Assembly (NCBI GenBank): GCA_034096865.1
Contig: JAWQFJ010016299.1
Coordinates: 130,001-140,000 of the forward strand
Origin: Theodoxus fluviatilis
Taxonomy: Eukaryota; Mollusca; Gastropoda; Cycloneritida; Neritidae
Direction: 5' to 3'
DNA length: 10,000 nucleotides
The notes beneath the pieces were generated by a model. That model saw only the letters and a program-made list of their open reading frames with translations. It searched no databases and had not been told where the DNA came from. Position numbers and translations under genes: made by a program. Every line of letters begins with the position of its first letter. Within the stretch, counting starts at the first letter, position 1. Shown piece after piece: positions 7,392-10,000 of the stretch.

Positions 7392-7724
7392 CAGGGCAAG
7401 CTGCGTCAGGGCAAGCTGTGTCAGGGCAAGCTGTGTCAGGGCAAGCTGTGTCAGTGCAAGCTGTGTCAGGGCAAGCTGTGTTAAGGCGGCTCTTTGCAAA
7501 CGCCCGCTATGTGTGGTGACAACGAGTAGGCTCAGTGGACCGACACTTGGTGAAGGACAATATGCTATCATAAGGCAGGCAGAGATGTGGAGACGCATAC
7601 GCACCCAAGACAAAACCCCACCATCAACGACCGTTTTCAAAGACAAGTATAAAATGGTGTCTTGTGCTCTGGAAAGGCGTTTGTTCACCCTTCAGTCGAG
7701 ACAAGATTTAGCTCCTTGTGCTGC

Positions 7725-7740
7725 TAGGCCTATAGGCCTA
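7725..7740. repeat. TAGGCCTA tandem palindrome
   Basis: TAGGCCTATAGGCCTA is two tandem copies of the palindromic octamer TAGGCCTA, and the whole 16 bp is also a perfect palindrome. TAGGCCTA-type runs are, from memory, a common simple repeat in fish and marine invertebrate DNA, so this may be a two-copy seed of such a repeat. Confidence 0.85.
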
Positions 7741-9408
7741 TGCTGAATTCGATCCGTAGTAAAACTCCATTGTATTCTGAAAAAAACACTGCCATCAACG
7801 CGGAGCAGTGCTTTTTGTAGGAGTGAAGGCTTTGCTCATTTCAACTCCTTGCAATCACGGAGATAACTAACTTGACACAGCGGCCTGTCATTTGCTGCAT
7901 ATGGCGAGAGGATGGGGTGAAACAGTCAGCGAGAACTTCTGATAGGAGGTGCTGTACGTTGTGCAAAGCCTATTCCGCATTCAAAGCCCGACACATGGAG
8001 TCTTCAGGCGAGAGTTCTTTGGAAACATCGTTTGGGCTACCCCGGAGACAGCACTTTTTCTTATCTTAAAATCCGTACGAAAAGCACCTTACATCAATCC
8101 GCTTCGTCGTTTTATAACCGACGTATTTATATAACACGCACTTTTTCAAGGCCAATGTAACCTTTCCTGGCAGCCTGCTAGTGTTCGAAAGGGTTAAAAC
8201 TTTTGTCCAAGGTGAAAGAGCAGCCAATAGAGGCAGCGGCTATCGTTATATTTTCAAGTGCTGCCCCATTCAAATCGACTGTTGGGAAACGTAATATTAC
8301 AAAAAAATCCATACTGTGGCATTTTCAGCAGGCGTCTGCTTAGAGTTGCAAATCTCACACTTGGGAGTGTACGTCACACAAATAAATATTGTTGACATTC
8401 GTAAACTGGATGAGGTTTTCTTTTTCCCCTCTGGAACAAGATTGCAGCAAAGGATGGTTCCCTTGTGGACAATCCTATCAGCCTTCTTGATGTGCTGTGA
8501 GAAAGTCACACAGGATATTCGCAAGTCGCAAATGGCCGGAGGCACTTCGAGCATTGACAAGCGGAGATGGAGGCTACTGTTTTTCTGGCTGTAAAATCGC
8601 GGCTCTGTCCCCGTCCATTGAGCGCCGCTTCTTCGATCAGTCGGGGGGCCAACGTCCTTTTGACCAAGAAGGTCCAGAGACTGGCTGCCAGAGGGAGGTG
8701 ATGCTCTATCAATGGATAAATGATCAAGCGATTTACTGCAGTGGTATGGAGGGGGTAAGCGGCTGAGTGTAGTCTTCTGGGAAACATGCAGCAGAGATGT
8801 AAGAAAAGAGGGGAAAGCATATGCCGCGCTGGATGAATCGGATTCTATGATGTCATCTGGCTTTGACCATGCAATGACATACAGGGGCCTAAAAAAGTCT
8901 CTATGGACTGTCGTTCCAGCAGATCCACTATTCTTCTGCCTAAGAGGATTGCATTTCTAATGAAGAACGTGAACATTCCGAGTTTGAGTTATGTCGCTGA
9001 TGAACCTGTGTCATTCATGTGTAAATTGCTCTGAGGAGCATTGGAAGGTGGGCGGAAGTGTGGCGGAGGTTCCGTTCCGCAGGAATACGAGGCCTGGAGC
9101 ACTGTAGATGGCGCGCACTCCTGTGAGGAAACCAGTTCCATGCACAACGTGCATCCCCGTCGAAGAACAATTGAGATGTTGCATGAGAAAACGAGGCTTA
9201 TCGAGCAGAGAAATTAAAAACTGAGATACTAAATTGACAGAATACGACATCTTTTGAACATTTTAAAACGAATAGTTTCTTTCAATCAATAATGGCTTTT
9301 TAAAGCAATTTTTAACAGTTAAATTGAGTGACATGTATCAACTCTTGGAAAAAGATTTAGACATTGACAAACTTTACACACTGATGTCAAAGTCCGACTT
9401 TCCTCAAC

Positions 9409-9628
9409 AATGGTTTTGGTACCAAAGCACTCAGCAATCTCTGTGCTGTTCAGACATACATTTACCTCAACCATAATTACTCACTGGAACGTTTCCCATG
9501 AAAGTAAGTATGAGTGATGAAGCTACATATTCCTGGACTGTTTCGTAACAATTAGTCACTCACCTATCAAAGACAAATATATGTAAAACCATCAACATAA
9601 TTTTTCCAGTAATGGTTTTGGTACCAAA
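9409..9628. repeat. 18-bp direct repeat pair with a KpnI-type palindrome core
   Basis: AATGGTTTTGGTACCAAA occurs at 9409-9426 and again, identical, at 9611-9628, 202 bp apart. The core is palindromic around GGTACC, and the second copy extends to a 14-bp perfect palindrome, TTTTGGTACCAAAA (9615-9628). The 184 bp between the copies shows no coding potential. It could be a short inserted element bounded by a target-site duplication, or an ancient tandem duplication whose remaining sequence has diverged. Confidence 0.8.
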
Positions 9629-10000
9629 ACATTAAGAAAACATGGCACCATTTTGGCACGCCTTTACTTTATCCAGAAGAAAATCCATGAAACTTGTTTT
9701 CAAAAAGAAAAAAATGTAAATACATAAATGTACTGCCATCGCCGTGGGGATAGTGCTATTGTAAACGATATTGCTGGGTGTCATATAGTGCGCATTATCC
9801 GGGCTTCTTCAACCGCACCCTTTTCCGTAATTAAGCAATTGATACGCATGTCAGCTCGAATCTCATTCTGAACACAGAGATAGTATCTCTGATACAGGTT
9901 GGTCACGTGACTTCGGCTCCACATTCCAATGGTTTTACCAATCAAAATTCAACATGATCAAAAGACCATCGAGAGTAAAAAGATACGATTCTATTTCACT

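Larger units (their letters stand above)
5021..7481. repeat. 15-bp minisatellite of about 164 units with nested higher-order repeat
   Basis: The consensus unit is CAGGGYAAGCTGTGT, from CAGGGTATGTTGTGT at 5026-5040 to about 7481, where GTTAAGGCGG breaks the pattern. Common variants of the first six bases are CAGGGC, CAGGGT, CAGTGT, CAGTAT and CACGGT. Rarer markers include CTGGGC, CAATGC, CAGAGT and GAGGGT, and units ending AAGCTTTGT. Two units are only 13 bp (5641-5653 and 6869-6881). Because 15 is a multiple of 3, some frames stay open for hundreds of codons. On the plus strand these give Cys-Gln-Gly-Lys-Leu or Ser-Cys-Val-Arg-Ala pentapeptides. On the minus strand they give Leu-Thr-Gln-Leu-Ala or Pro-Asp-Thr-Ala-Cys. 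The 13-bp units switch the frame, and TAG occurs in the units at 6149 and 7182, so no single pentapeptide frame spans the array. I call it non-coding satellite DNA, possibly intronic. Confidence 0.96.
7482..10000. other. Unique sequence with no confirmed gene
   Basis: I found no recognisable protein domain, RNA gene, transposase or reverse transcriptase here. Three minus-strand open frames (8297-8560, 8506-8820, 9011-9250) of 79-104 codons read like ordinary amino-acid mixtures but match no family I know. The first has an acceptor-like TTTCTCACAG within it. The stretch 9250-9720 is AT-rich, and small repeats are listed separately. Introns, intergenic DNA or old transposon remnants are all possible. 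Confidence 0.5.

Noticed and set aside
5021..7481. 15-bp array considered as a CRISPR array
   Set aside because: The units are contiguous with no unique spacers, the repeat is too short, and there are no cas genes.
689..7481. Possible common origin of the 41-bp and 15-bp units, which share GCTGTGTC
   Set aside because: The shared word is only eight bases and the rest of the units do not align, so chance is sufficient.
8506..8820. 104-codon minus-strand frame as a gene
   Set aside because: It overlaps other frames of similar length in both orientations, has no recognisable domain or splice context, and its length is not unusual for this much sequence.
9011..9250. 79-codon minus-strand frame as a gene
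   Set aside because: It reads as ordinary residues but has no recognised family, no clear splice sites and no neighbouring exon.

Overview
This window looks like non-coding eukaryotic DNA, most likely from a mollusc and possibly a marine gastropod. Three things suggest this: the very high density of microsatellites and minisatellites, the absence of any compact recognisable gene, and a SINE-like block near 2509-2681. That block's core (TTCGCCTCTTACGA followed by GGGTCAATTCTCACCCCG) resembles an interspersed repeat I remember from gastropod genomes. The taxon is an inference from memory, not a search result. I found no bacterial-style operon, phage gene, CRISPR array, rRNA or tRNA.

Layout: 1-688 is unique AT/GC-mixed sequence without a recognisable gene. 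689-1195 is a 41-bp minisatellite of 12 units plus a partial one. 1196-2460 is mostly unique sequence, with one weak candidate exon at 1579-1692. 2461-2720 holds a G-rich patch, a (GGAT)n run, the SINE-like element and a G-quadruplex motif. 3026-3094 is a (TG)n run. 3789-3900 is seven perfect 16-bp units. About 3922-4036 is a pentanucleotide tract running from degenerate to pure. 4267-4792 is a compound microsatellite (AC, ACGC, CAGA, AC, GA in order) that includes a 127-bp uninterrupted alternating purine-pyrimidine tract. 5021-7481 is a 15-bp minisatellite of about 164 units. 7482-10000 is unique sequence with a small palindrome and an 18-bp direct repeat.

The most notable structure is the 15-bp array. 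It contains a nested higher-order duplication: about 5272-6358 recurs as about 6500-7391, with a 13-bp short unit, a TAG-containing unit and other marker units in the same order. Unit by unit the two copies differ by only one substitution and one 195-bp (13-unit) indel. The long open frames over this array and over the 41-bp array come from unit sequence and length and are not evidence of proteins. I saw no set of genes working together, and no previously undescribed protein system can be supported.
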